Assembly (NCBI GenBank): GCA_027532775.1
Contig: JAPZTO010000002.1
Span: 620,001 to 684,000 of the forward strand
Direction of reading: 5' to 3'
Source: Beijerinckiaceae bacterium
GTDB lineage: Bacteria; Pseudomonadota; Alphaproteobacteria; Rhizobiales; Beijerinckiaceae
DNA: 64,000 bases
The position numbers and the translations under genes are program-made. The notes beneath the pieces were generated by a model. It searched no databases and was not told the DNA's origin. It was given only the letters and a program-made list of their open reading frames with translations. Shown here in pieces: positions 8,100-16,954 of the stretch. Numbering within the stretch: position 1 is the stretch's first letter; every line of letters begins with the position of its first letter.

Positions 8100-9896
8100 A
8101 TGACGGATGAGGGTTCCGCGCTTCATCGGTTCGCGACGGGGGAACTCGCGTGGTCGAGCGGCGTGATCGTCTTCATCGACGTGATGGAATCCGTCCGGCT
8201 AACCGCCCGGGACGGCGGACTCTTCATTACGCGCTGGATCGAGCAGCGCCAGGCCATCGAGGATCTCTTCGCCCGGGGTGACGGCCGGGTAATCCGCTCA
8301 ACGGGCGACGGAATCATCGGTCAGTTTTCCGAACCGCGGGCCGCGATCGCATCGCTCTTCGACGCCATGGCGATGGTCGAGCGCGCCAATACCGATCTCA
8401 CGGGCCCCTTGCCGATCGCCATCCGCGTCGGCATGGCACGCGGCGAGTTCCTGACAGACCGGCAGGATATCTACGGCCAGGCTGTCAATCTCGCGGCGCG
8501 CCTGTCCGGCCTCGGCATGCCCAGCGCCATCATTGTCCCCGAAGACCTCCGCGCCGACCTCGTCGATGGCGTCGATGCGGAGATCGAGGATCTCGGCACC
8601 TGTTTTCTCAAGCATCTGGAGGCTCCCATCCGGGCCTATGCACTTCGCCCCGTTGGCAAAAGGCGGCTGCCGGTGATGCCGGCCCGCAAGGATGCGCAAC
8701 TGGTTCCCACGATTGCGGTGGTGCCGCTCATGCCGATCCAGGGCGGCCCGGCGCGGGACGTTCTGGGCGATATCATTGCCGATGAACTGATCTCGGCCCT
8801 CTCGGGCTCGCCCTATCTCAATGTCATCTCGAGGCTTTCGGCCTCGGTGGCCCGGCAACGCGGCCTGTCGCCCGGGCTGGCGGCAGAGGCGCTGCAGGCT
8901 GACTATATCGTGTCCGGCACCTATTCCGCGCTTCAGGACAGGGTCCGGGCGACACTCGAACTGACCGAACGGAAGACCGGTCTTGTGCGGCTGGAACAGC
9001 GCTTTTCCATGCCGGCGGAGGCGCTGATCACGGCGGAATTCCATGGCTTCGACGGCTTCATCGCCGGGCTGCTGCAGGCCGTGCTTCGGAACGAGGTCCA
9101 GCGCGTTCGGCGGCAAACCCTGCCCAGCCTCGAGAGCCACTCGCTGCTGCTCGGGGCCGTCAGCATGATGCACCGGGCAGGCCGGCAGGATTTCGCGTAT
9201 GCGGCCGAGATTCTCTCAACCTTGATGGAACGCCATCCGCGCGAGGCCCTTCCCTGCGCATGGCTCGCCTGCTGGTACACGATCAAGGTTCAGAAAGGCC
9301 TGTCCGATGACCCCGCAAGCGAGGGGAACGAAGCGAGCGCGCTGGCGCGGCGGGCGATGGATCTCGACCCGGACAACCCGCTTGCGCTGGCAGTGGCAGG
9401 CCTGATCGAGACGAATTTCGCCCGGCGCTTCGTCGATGCCGAAACCCTGCTGGACCGCGCGAGCGACCTCAATCCGAACGAGACCTATGCCCTGTTGCAC
9501 AAGGCTGCCTTGCTGCAATTCACCGATCGCGGGGCGGAAGCCTATCCGATCGCAAGGCGGGCCATGACGCTCTCGCCGTTCGATCCGCATCGCTACTATT
9601 TCGAGGCTATTGCCGCCTCATCCGCCTTCTCGACCGGGAACTACGAGCTTGCGCTCGCCCATGCCGACGAAGCGATCCGCGCCAACCGGCTCTACCCATC
9701 CGGCAGCCGGGTCAGGGCAGCTGCCCTCTGGCATCTCGGCCGCGCGGGCGAGGCGCGGCGAACTGCGGAGACCCTCCGCGAAATCGAACCCAACCTGACG
9801 GTCGCGCGGTGGCTGGCCAAATCCCCTGCGGCGGATTTCGACGTCGGCCGCCGGATGGCGGCGGGATTGCGCGGCGCAGGAATCCCCGAAACCTAA
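8100..9896 (+). CDS. Class III adenylate/guanylate cyclase with TolB-like and TPR regions
   Basis: A 598-residue protein; start chosen at MTDEGSALHRF because an AGGGGGTG ribosome site lies just upstream. Residues 18-185 form a class III nucleotide cyclase domain with both metal aspartates present: D27 in VFIDVMES and D70 in STGDG. Further landmarks are IRVGMARGE and the IYGQAVNLAARL signature near 125. Residues about 195-300 resemble the TolB/FlgO-like N-domain (AVVPLMPIQGG...LGDIIADELISALS) that often follows such cyclases. The C-terminal half holds TPR-like helices (for example LARRAMDLDPDNPLALAVAGLIE and DRASDLNPNETYALLHKAALL). No membrane segment or signal peptide is visible, so it is cytosolic. 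It is first in a rightward row with the haloperoxidase (29-bp gap) and subtilase. cAMP is the expected product; cGMP is possible. Confidence 0.92.
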   Translation: MTDEGSALHRFATGELAWSSGVIVFIDVMESVRLTARDGGLFITRWIEQRQAIEDLFARGDGRVIRSTGDGIIGQFSEPRAAIASLFDAMAMVERANTDLTGPLPIAIRVGMARGEFLTDRQDIYGQAVNLAARLSGLGMPSAIIVPEDLRADLVDGVDAEIEDLGTCFLKHLEAPIRAYALRPVGKRRLPVMPARKDAQLVPTIAVVPLMPIQGGPARDVLGDIIADELISALSGSPYLNVISRLSASVARQRGLSPGLAAEALQADYIVSGTYSALQDRVRATLELTERKTGLVRLEQRFSMPAEALITAEFHGFDGFIAGLLQAVLRNEVQRVRRQTLPSLESHSLLLGAVSMMHRAGRQDFAYAAEILSTLMERHPREALPCAWLACWYTIKVQKGLSDDPASEGNEASALARRAMDLDPDNPLALAVAGLIETNFARRFVDAETLLDRASDLNPNETYALLHKAALLQFTDRGAEAYPIARRAMTLSPFDPHRYYFEAIAASSAFSTGNYELALAHADEAIRANRLYPSGSRVRAAALWHLGRAGEARRTAETLREIEPNLTVARWLAKSPAADFDVGRRMAAGLRGAGIPET

Positions 9897-9925
9897 TCCC
9901 GGACAACTAGGGGCAGGAGCTCAGC

Positions 9926-11152
9926 ATGTCGTTTGCCAATGGATTGAACGGGCTGAATGGCCTCAACGGGCTCAACGGCCTTAATGGGCTAAACGGCCTT
10001 AATGGGCTCAATGGACTGAACGGCCTCAACGGGTTGAACGGGCTCAACGGGCTGAACGGCCTGAACGGACTTTCCGGCAGCTGGAACGGGGCTCCGGGCA
10101 GTGTCCTGACGATCCACGAGGCTTTGGCCGGGCTCTACACGCCGCCATCATCCCTGCCCGCGCCGGTTCCTGCTGCCGGGCAGGACAACCTGGCCCGCTG
10201 GTCGAGCGATGTACGCGCCCGGATCCTCGATGCCGAACTCTTCTCGCAGCTCGCCTTCTCGACAGATCCGGCCAATCCGCGCGGCTTCATCGTGCATTCG
10301 GCCCAGCAAAGCTGGACGAACGAGCCGGGCGGCCCGCATCTCTCGGCCCAGTATGATCCCATCGTGACGCTGGTTCCGCCGAGTATCGCCCAGTTGGGCG
10401 ACCGACAACTGGCGCTGGTCGCGAATGCCGCCCTCCTCCGCGGCGACCGGATCCACGAGATCCTCGGCCAGATCCCGGCGCCCCTGCCCTATCTCGGCAT
10501 GTTCGTCCCGCTTTCGGAAGAGCGGACGCGATGGACGCTCGAATTGCTCGCGACGGTCTTCCGCCTGTCCGTCTTTGTCGAGATGGCCTTCAAGCACGCC
10601 TTCTCGTTGCCGCGCCCGCACCAGCTTTCACCCCAGATCAACCCGGTCATCCCGACCCCCCTGCACGGGACCCTGCCGAGCGGGCATGCGACGGAAGCTT
10701 TCGCCATGGTCGCCTTGCTGGTCGAACTTCTGGAAAAGGCCGGCGCCCGCGAGGCGGGGCGGCCCTGGCGGGAGCGGCTGTTCAAGCTGGCGGACCGGAT
10801 CGCCTATAACCGGACGGTGGCCGGCGTCCACTTTCCCGTCGACAATGCCGCAGGCGCCATGCTCGGGGTGGCCCTCGCCCGCTATCTCGCCGCGCGCTGC
10901 CAGGGGTCCGAGGCGTCGTGCCATTCCTGGCATTTCGATGCCTCTACCTTCTGCGAAGACGAGCCCGACGGCTTCTTCGATCACGCGGCGCTGATCCGGC
11001 AGATGGATATCGGCGATGGCCCGCCGGTCGAGCCCGCCCAGGCGGGTGGCCCGGCCGTGGTGGCTGGCCTCAGCGTCCAGGCTCGCCTGACTTTCGGTTC
11101 CTCGGGCGTGCTCGGCTGGCTCTGGCAACAGGCACTGGCGGAATGGGCCTGA
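9926..11152 (+). CDS. Vanadium-dependent haloperoxidase/PAP2-type protein with N-terminal Leu-Asn-Gly repeat
   Basis: A 408-residue protein. Residues 7-48 are fourteen perfect LNG triplets followed by LSG, a low-complexity tail unlike anything else in the window. From about residue 60 it continues as a vanadium-haloperoxidase/acid-phosphatase-like all-helical domain. The anion-binding pocket is complete: K223 and R230 in KHAFSLPRP, S252-G253-H254 in LPSGHATEAF, and R296 with H302 in NRTVAGVHFPVD. Vanadate (haloperoxidase) or phosphate ester (PAP2 phosphatase) chemistry both fit this pocket, and sequence alone does not decide. No conventional signal peptide is seen. The ribosome site CAGGAG precedes the ATG. 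It lies 29 bp after the cyclase and 31 bp before the subtilase. Confidence 0.88.
   Translation: MSFANGLNGLNGLNGLNGLNGLNGLNGLNGLNGLNGLNGLNGLNGLNGLSGSWNGAPGSVLTIHEALAGLYTPPSSLPAPVPAAGQDNLARWSSDVRARILDAELFSQLAFSTDPANPRGFIVHSAQQSWTNEPGGPHLSAQYDPIVTLVPPSIAQLGDRQLALVANAALLRGDRIHEILGQIPAPLPYLGMFVPLSEERTRWTLELLATVFRLSVFVEMAFKHAFSLPRPHQLSPQINPVIPTPLHGTLPSGHATEAFAMVALLVELLEKAGAREAGRPWRERLFKLADRIAYNRTVAGVHFPVDNAAGAMLGVALARYLAARCQGSEASCHSWHFDASTFCEDEPDGFFDHAALIRQMDIGDGPPVEPAQAGGPAVVAGLSVQARLTFGSSGVLGWLWQQALAEWA
9944..10069 (+). repeat. 9-bp coding tandem repeat (14 units, Leu-Asn-Gly)
   Basis: Fourteen consecutive 9-base units of the form YTN-AAY-GGN encode LNG each time; a fifteenth unit (10070-10078) encodes LSG. 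Units differ at third positions (AAC/AAT, GGG/GGC/GGA, CTG/CTC/CTT/CTA/TTG), yet none changes the amino acid within the run. The silent drift implies the repeat is old enough to have mutated while the peptide stayed constant. Confidence 0.97.
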
Positions 11153-11183
11153 CGACCCGGATCACCGCACAAGGGAGGCGACC

Positions 11184-13268
11184 ATGACGTGGCGAACTGG
11201 CACCAGTGCCTATCAATCGCTGCCGCTGGCGATGGACCCGCTGGCGGACTGGATCCGCCCCGAGATCGCACGCGCCCCCAACAGCCGGACCCTCCTCCTG
11301 ATCCGGCTGGCCGAAGGCGTGGACCTCACGGCGCTGCGAAATTTCCGGAATGCACCGGATCCGAACCGGCTTTTCGTGCATCTGGGCCGGGGCGTGACAG
11401 CCGGGCAATGGCACCAGACGCTGGATATCCCCGCCACAGTTGGCAGCGCCTGGAGCAAGGCGCGGTATCTGACAGCCCGGGCGCTGCCGCTGTTCTTCGA
11501 ATGGCTGCTCGCATCATCCGCGGTCCAAAGCCTTTTCGATGAAATCACCCTCTGCCAGTCGATCGACACCCCGCCGGGGCCGCTCCTCCTTCGCAAAGCT
11601 GCGGCTTCGGCGGTCATGGCACAGCCGCGCGGTGTCCGGGTGCTGACCGGCATCATCGATCACGGATTTCCCGTAGCCGGCCCGGTCTTCTCGCGACGCT
11701 CGGCCGCACCGGGCGGCTGGGGCACCCGGCTCAGGGCGCTCTGGATACAGGATGGCCGGCCTTTTGCCGCCCATCCCGATCAGGGCCTCGCCTCGCCGGA
11801 GGGGTTCGATTACGGCGCGATGATTTCCGGCGAAGGGGTTATCCGGCATCTCGCCGGAGCGGACGGGGACGAGGACCGGTTCTATGCCGCGAGCGGCCTG
11901 TTCCGGAGCCATGACCGGGACAGCTACTGGACCCAGCTTTCCGCCAGCCACGGCGCCCATGTTTCCGGGCTTGCGCTCGACCCGTCGGGCCCGATGGACG
12001 GATCGGAGCCGGTTGTCGCCGTGCACCTGCCGAGGACCACGGTCGATGACAGTTCGGGCGCGGCCCTTTCGGCCCATGCCTTCGATGCGATGCGCTTCAT
12101 CCTTGCCGAAGCGGAGAACGTCGCCCATCCCGCGCCCGCGCCGCTTTTCGTGCTGGACGAGGGGCAGCCCCGGGCGGAGCCGGCGGCGATTGCCGTGCCC
12201 CCGGTAGTGGTGAATCTCAGCTACGGGTTCAATGCCGGCCCGCATGATGGCGAAGGGCCGCTGGAAAAGGCGCTGTTCGAGATGCAGACCCTGTGGGGTC
12301 GTGCGCATCCGCGCTCGCCGCTGGTCATCGTGCTGCCGGCGGGCAATAGCTACCAGTCCCCGACCTTCGCCCATTGGGATCGGCATGCCCTCGCCGATCC
12401 GGCAAAGGCACGCGTCGTCTGGGAAATTCCGCCGGATGACGGAAGCGCCAATTCGGTCCAGATCTGGCTGCCGCGGGGATTCCGGGGCAAGGCACATGTC
12501 ACGCTGACATCGCCTTCCGGGGTCTCGGTGCGGCTGGGCAACCGGAAGGGCGCGATCGCCGATCTGCAGGGCCGTTCCGGCGTTCCCGTCGCCATGGGGC
12601 TCTATTGTGCGCCGCAGGCTTCCCGTCCGCGCGGGATGTTCCAGCTTGTGGTGGGGCCGACCCAGCCCGATGCGGCCAATCGCTCGGCCAGCGGCGCGTG
12701 GGAAATCCGGATCGAGGCCGCCGGATTGCTGCGGAACGAGGCGATCGAAGCCTGGGTACAGCGGGATGACCTGCCCGTCGCCACGGCCAGACCCTCGCGC
12801 CAGTCGCGGTTCCGGCATGCGGATTACCGCCCGATCGACCCGCCCGGACAGCCTGGCGATGGCTCCCGCGAGACGAGCCCCGTCCAGCGCCCCGGCAGCC
12901 TGAACGCTCTCGCGACAGGGCCCCGCACGCTGGTGATTGGCGCCTGCGCCGCGCGGAAGACCTTCCCGATGGAGGTTTCGCTCTATTCCGGCGGTGGAAG
13001 GCCGGAATGGCAGAACGGGGTGGATGGCCTCGCCGCCTCCGATGAATCCGTGCTCCTCCGGGGGCGCCTTTCCTCGGGCATGCGGGCGGCGGGCTCGATC
13101 CGGCTGTTCGGAACCAGCATGGCGGCGGCCATGGCGACGCGGGAAATTGCCCGTTCGATCCACCGGTTCCGGCGCGGCAAGCCCAAGGCCGTCTTTGCTC
13201 AGATGCTCGTCGACCCGCCGGTCCCCGCGCCGGATGCCAGACGCGGGAACGGCCGGCTTGCCCCGTAG
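11184..13268 (+). CDS. S8 family (subtilisin-like) serine peptidase, no signal peptide
   Basis: A 694-residue subtilase with an intact triad: D159 in LTGIIDHGF, H256 in SHGAHVSGLA, S645 in LFGTSMAAAMA, plus the oxyanion asparagine N388 in VLPAGNS. The N-terminal ~150 residues are not typical of a secretion prodomain and begin without a signal sequence, so it probably acts inside the cell unless exported otherwise. Between N388 and S645 lie ~257 residues, far more than in classical subtilisins (about 66). The insert contains beta-rich stretches (AHVTLTSPSGVSVRLG, GAWEIRIEAAG) resembling an inserted jelly-roll/P-like domain. It starts 31 bp after the haloperoxidase gene and is convergent with the Crp-type gene. 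Substrate unknown; the LNG-repeat protein is an obvious candidate by proximity only. Confidence 0.88.
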   Translation: MTWRTGTSAYQSLPLAMDPLADWIRPEIARAPNSRTLLLIRLAEGVDLTALRNFRNAPDPNRLFVHLGRGVTAGQWHQTLDIPATVGSAWSKARYLTARALPLFFEWLLASSAVQSLFDEITLCQSIDTPPGPLLLRKAAASAVMAQPRGVRVLTGIIDHGFPVAGPVFSRRSAAPGGWGTRLRALWIQDGRPFAAHPDQGLASPEGFDYGAMISGEGVIRHLAGADGDEDRFYAASGLFRSHDRDSYWTQLSASHGAHVSGLALDPSGPMDGSEPVVAVHLPRTTVDDSSGAALSAHAFDAMRFILAEAENVAHPAPAPLFVLDEGQPRAEPAAIAVPPVVVNLSYGFNAGPHDGEGPLEKALFEMQTLWGRAHPRSPLVIVLPAGNSYQSPTFAHWDRHALADPAKARVVWEIPPDDGSANSVQIWLPRGFRGKAHVTLTSPSGVSVRLGNRKGAIADLQGRSGVPVAMGLYCAPQASRPRGMFQLVVGPTQPDAANRSASGAWEIRIEAAGLLRNEAIEAWVQRDDLPVATARPSRQSRFRHADYRPIDPPGQPGDGSRETSPVQRPGSLNALATGPRTLVIGACAARKTFPMEVSLYSGGGRPEWQNGVDGLAASDESVLLRGRLSSGMRAAGSIRLFGTSMAAAMATREIARSIHRFRRGKPKAVFAQMLVDPPVPAPDARRGNGRLAP

Positions 13269-13299
13269 AGAGCCGGGCGTTCCCTGGCCCGAAGCCGCC

Positions 13300-13980
13300 T
13301 CAGCCTGAATCCGGGTCTGCAAGTGCCCGGAGCCGGGGCAGATCGAGGATCTCGATCGTCTGCCGCCCGGTGCGCAGGATTCCCTGCGCCGCGAGAAACG
13401 CGAGTTCACGCGTGACAGCCTCACGATGCGTCGCGGTCAGCGCGGCGATTTCGTAGTGGGTCGGGGCGGGCTTGATGGTGCAGGCACTGCCGGGCCGGCG
13501 GGCCTGCTCGGCAAGGCGGAGAATCGCCTTCCGGATCCGGATCGGAACGGGATAGACCGTGAATTCGAACACGCGCGCCGACAGATCGCGCAGCTTGCGG
13601 ACCAATTCGCGCGAAAGGTTCAGCCCGATGCGCGGATAACGGAGGATGAATTCGTTGAACTGCTCGCCCCGCATCCGGGCGATCCGCGTCTCGCCGATGG
13701 CAATCACATCCGCCGAGCGAAGCTGGCCGTCGATCGCCGCGAATTCTCCGAAATAGGATCCTTCTCCGATATCGAGATAGACGACTTCATGGCCATCCGG
13801 CGCGAAGCGCTTGGCCTGGACGCGCCCCGACAGCACGAAGAAGATGTCGGTGCTGGGTTCGTCGGTGCTGATAATCGCCTTGCCGGCCGCATAGCGGCGC
13901 ACCACCACGGCCTGTTCCAGAACGGCGATCGCCGAGGCGTCCAGCCCGTGGAACAGAACAATTTCCGACAGTTCCGACAT
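13300..13980 (-). CDS. Crp/Fnr family transcriptional regulator with cAMP-binding signature
   Basis: A 226-residue protein starting MSELSEIVLFHGL. Residues 8-120 form a cyclic-nucleotide-binding beta roll, with YFGEFAAIDGQLRSADV at residues 76-92 matching the phosphate-binding cassette of CRP (G-E ... R-S-A). There are no N-terminal Fe-S cysteines, so it is not an oxygen-sensing FNR. A C-terminal winged helix follows at about 150-215, with the recognition helix in TATHREAVTRELAFL. Two-domain layout and length fit CRP. It faces the subtilase tail to tail, in a cluster whose first gene is a nucleotide cyclase, suggesting cAMP as ligand. A longer in-frame start exists at 14022 but reads poorly. 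Confidence 0.9.
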   Translation of the reverse strand: MSELSEIVLFHGLDASAIAVLEQAVVVRRYAAGKAIISTDEPSTDIFFVLSGRVQAKRFAPDGHEVVYLDIGEGSYFGEFAAIDGQLRSADVIAIGETRIARMRGEQFNEFILRYPRIGLNLSRELVRKLRDLSARVFEFTVYPVPIRIRKAILRLAEQARRPGSACTIKPAPTHYEIAALTATHREAVTRELAFLAAQGILRTGRQTIEILDLPRLRALADPDSG

Positions 13981-14066
13981 GGTTCCCGCCCCCGCGGCCC
14001 GCAGACCTCGCCTGCCATACAAGGACTAGCAAAGTCCCGCGCGGGTGGCCACTGGCACGGGGAAGA

Positions 14067-15371
14067 CTAGGCGACCATGCGTTGGAGGACCAGAAGGAGG
14101 CAGAGACCGAGCGCGGCCTGGAGAAGCGCGGTCAGCGTGACCCAGCGCAGCCCCTGATCGGCCCGCAGCCCGGCCTGATGGCATGCCAGCCAGAAATAGC
14201 CATCCTGGATATGCGGCGCCCCGATCGCGCCGGTCGTCACCGCCAGCACAACAAGCGCCCTCCCGGCAGGATCATCCAGCCCCAGCGGCGCCAGAAGCGG
14301 GATCATCACACCTGCGGCGGTGATCGCTGCCGTGAGCGCCGAACCCTGCAGGACGCGGCTGACAAGCGCGACGAGAAAGGGCAGCGCCAGCCCGAGTTGC
14401 GCCGGGCCTTCCGCAACCGCTTCCACCGCAAGGCTGGCAAACCCGTCCTGATGCAGGACGAGCTGGAGCCCGCCCGCGGCACCGATGGCCAGAAGCAGGC
14501 CGGCAGAGGCGGTGATGGCGCGGGCGACCGTCCCCTCCCCGACCAGCGCCTCGCGGATCGCGGAAGGCCCGGCCGGCAGAAGGGCGAAACCGAGGCCGAC
14601 GACCAGCAACATCAGCGGCAGGCCGAGGCGGATCATCTGTTCGCGCGTATTGCCGCTGCCAAGCGGTTCGCTGGGGATCTGGCCGAGCGCATTGAAGATG
14701 ATCATGGCCAGCAGGCAGAGGATCGCGAGGGCAAGACCGATCACGGCCCGGCGAGGCCCGGCCTGCGCAACGGGCAGGCCTTCCTGCGGAATGGCCGGTG
14801 CCCGGCGCGTCAGCCAGAGCCCGAACAGCGCCTGCGCGACCGCAACCGGAGCACCATATGCCAGAACAAGGCGCCAATCTGCCTGCAGGACAGCCATGGC
14901 CGCAATCGGCAGTGGCGCAGGCAGCAAGGCGCCCTGCAAAGCGTTGACGATACCGGCAGCCCCCAAAGCGGCGCGGGCACGGCCGGCCTCTACCAGAGCA
15001 ACCAACGGTTGCAGAACCGCAAGGGCTGCGAGCGGCGTGCCGCCGATGCCGGCCGGCAGCGCAACCAGCCAGAGCAGTCGATGCCTCCAGCGTTCCGGGA
15101 GATGGGCGCGCAGCCGGGCGAGAGCGCCGGTTGCCGCGCCGATCCACGCAACGAGGATGCCGGCAAGGATGGTCAGGCCGCCTGCGGCCAATGACTGGCC
15201 GAAACCGTTATGGAAACTGCGTGCGACCCAGGTCAGATCGACGCGCAATACGAGGCAGAAAAGGCAGGTCGAGAGGACCAGCGCCACGAAGGGCACCACG
15301 CGATAGCGGTAGCTCAGGAAGGCCGTGAAACCGACGAGCGCGAACAGAAGAAGGAACTTGGCGTCATCCAC
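14067..15371 (-). CDS. GntP-like permease (gluconate/organic acid transporter family)
   Basis: A 434-residue inner-membrane protein with about 11-12 hydrophobic segments starting from a GTG codon, preceded by AAAGGATTAG. Features such as FHNGFGQSLAAGGLTILAG near residue 53 and AVTTGAIGAPHIQDGYFWLACHQAGL near 380 (equivalent to the S/G-x-x-N/Q-D-S/G-x-F-W motif of GntP) suggest the gluconate:proton symporter family. Substrate unknown. It stands alone between the Crp-type gene and the divergently transcribed glucanase gene. Confidence 0.75.
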   Translation of the reverse strand: MDDAKFLLLFALVGFTAFLSYRYRVVPFVALVLSTCLFCLVLRVDLTWVARSFHNGFGQSLAAGGLTILAGILVAWIGAATGALARLRAHLPERWRHRLLWLVALPAGIGGTPLAALAVLQPLVALVEAGRARAALGAAGIVNALQGALLPAPLPIAAMAVLQADWRLVLAYGAPVAVAQALFGLWLTRRAPAIPQEGLPVAQAGPRRAVIGLALAILCLLAMIIFNALGQIPSEPLGSGNTREQMIRLGLPLMLLVVGLGFALLPAGPSAIREALVGEGTVARAITASAGLLLAIGAAGGLQLVLHQDGFASLAVEAVAEGPAQLGLALPFLVALVSRVLQGSALTAAITAAGVMIPLLAPLGLDDPAGRALVVLAVTTGAIGAPHIQDGYFWLACHQAGLRADQGLRWVTLTALLQAALGLCLLLVLQRMVA

Positions 15372-15465
15372 GGGCGAGTCTAATCCTTTGGCGGGCCGGT
15401 GTCCTTAGCATTGCCGGCAGCCGGATCGGAAGTCCTTCCGGAATTCCTCCCAACCGGAGTTTCGC

Positions 15466-16764
15466 GTGTCCTTGCTCCTGCGTGTTGCCGCCCTCGTACT
15501 TGCCGGGCTCGCAAGCCTGCTGGCCCTCCCCGCTGCGGGGCAGCCGGCGGCGGACAATGACCGGATCGAGGTGCGCGGGCGCCATCTCGTCCGCCCCTCC
15601 GGCGAGATATTCCTGATCCGCGGGATCGGACTGGGCAACTGGCTGGTGCCGGAAGGCTATATGTTCAAGTTCAAGAAGGCGCGTTCGCCGACCGAGATCG
15701 CGCGCCTGTTCGCGCTGGCGATCGGCGAGGAGGAAGCCGCCCGGTTCTGGACGCGGTTCCGCGAGAATTACATCACCGAAGAGGATGTCGCCTTCCTTGC
15801 AAAAGCCGGGTTCAACACGCTGCGCGTTCCCCTGCATTACCGGCTCTTCATTCCGGAGGCGCAGAGCGTGCGCGGCGACGAGCCGCTGGTCTTCGAGGGG
15901 CCTGGCTGGGCGCTGCTCGACCGTTTCATCGGCTGGTGCCGCAAATACGGGCTGAAGGTCATCCTCGATGCGCATGCCGCGCCCGGTGGGCAGACCGGCA
16001 TCAACCATGATGACGGGACCGGCTTCCCGCTGATGTTCTACATCCCGCGCGAAAGCCGGCGGACCATTGCCTGGTGGGAGGAATTTGCACGGCGCTACAA
16101 GGGCGACCCGACGATCCTCGGCTTCGAGCTGCTCAACGAGCCGATCTCGACCTATCACGACGAGGACCGCCTGAACTGGCTGCTCGAGCCCTTCTACAGG
16201 CAAGCGGTGGCAGCGATCCGGAAGATCGACCCTGACCGGGTGATCATCCTTGCCGGCTCGCAATGGGACCAGAACCTGAAGATTTTCGGCCCGCCCTTCG
16301 CGCCCAACCTCGTCTATGTCTATCACCAGTTCTGGTCATCGACGCGCCGGGATGCGATCGAGGATTACATCCATTTCTCGCTGAAGAACAACGCGCCGGT
16401 CTTTCTCGGCGAGGCCGGGGAGTTCAACAACCGCTGGAACGAGGCGTATCGCCTGCTCAACGAGCGGCATGGGTTCGGCTGGTCCTACTGGACCTACAAG
16501 AACCTCGATTCCCGCTCCACCATTGCCAGCATCCGGCAACCCGAGGGCTGGTCGAAAATGGCGGCTCTGGGCTCGATGCCGGTGCCGGACCTCGCCCGTG
16601 CCAGCCTGACGCGCGAGGAGGCCAGGCGCATCCTCGATGCCTATCTCGAGGCCATGCTGTTCCGGAATGTCGAGATCCGCCCCTGCTATCTGCGTTCGCT
16701 CGGCCTGTCTCCCGAACTCGAACCCGCCTGCGCCGCCGAGCGGCAAGCCGGACGCGGCGATTGA
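15466..16764 (+). CDS. Secreted glycoside hydrolase family 5 (exo-beta-glucanase-like)
   Basis: A 432-residue protein from a GTG start with CGGAG upstream. Residues 1-26 are a signal peptide (LLLRVAALVLAGLASLLALPAAGQ), so it is exported. A (beta/alpha)8 GH5 catalytic domain follows: IRGIGLGNWLVPEGYMF near residue 50, FNTLRVPLHYRLF near 122, acid/base E225 in FELLNEP, HQF-type strand VYVYHQFW, and nucleophile E316 in VFLGEAGEF, then GWSYWTYK. The GLGNWL opening recalls exo-1,3-beta-glucanases of GH5. It is followed after 190 bp by a polytopic membrane gene on the same strand. Polysaccharide remodelling or scavenging is likely. Confidence 0.9.
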   Translation: MSLLLRVAALVLAGLASLLALPAAGQPAADNDRIEVRGRHLVRPSGEIFLIRGIGLGNWLVPEGYMFKFKKARSPTEIARLFALAIGEEEAARFWTRFRENYITEEDVAFLAKAGFNTLRVPLHYRLFIPEAQSVRGDEPLVFEGPGWALLDRFIGWCRKYGLKVILDAHAAPGGQTGINHDDGTGFPLMFYIPRESRRTIAWWEEFARRYKGDPTILGFELLNEPISTYHDEDRLNWLLEPFYRQAVAAIRKIDPDRVIILAGSQWDQNLKIFGPPFAPNLVYVYHQFWSSTRRDAIEDYIHFSLKNNAPVFLGEAGEFNNRWNEAYRLLNERHGFGWSYWTYKNLDSRSTIASIRQPEGWSKMAALGSMPVPDLARASLTREEARRILDAYLEAMLFRNVEIRPCYLRSLGLSPELEPACAAERQAGRGD

Positions 16765-16954
16765 CGCGCGCGCGGATGCCGCGCAGACCACGCATATCTA
16801 CGTGGTTCGATCCAGAAGACGGGCCGCGAAGCGGCTTGGGGTGCGACAATGCTTGACTTTCTCAAGGGTAGCACGCTGTTAGATGCCCTGTCGGCCGGTT
16901 CCGCCAGCGCGACCCAGGTCCTCCAAACGGGAACGCGCCCGGAACAAGAAAACG

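Noticed and set aside
11514-13424. 636-residue open frame on the minus strand
   Set aside because: Antisense to the subtilase, which has complete catalytic motifs; the shadow frame reads as Arg/Gly/Pro-rich noise.
16853-16884. Promoter before the membrane protein gene (TTGACT ... TGTTAG)
   Set aside because: The -35-like hexamer is good but no convincing -10 occurs at 16-18 bases; too weak to annotate.
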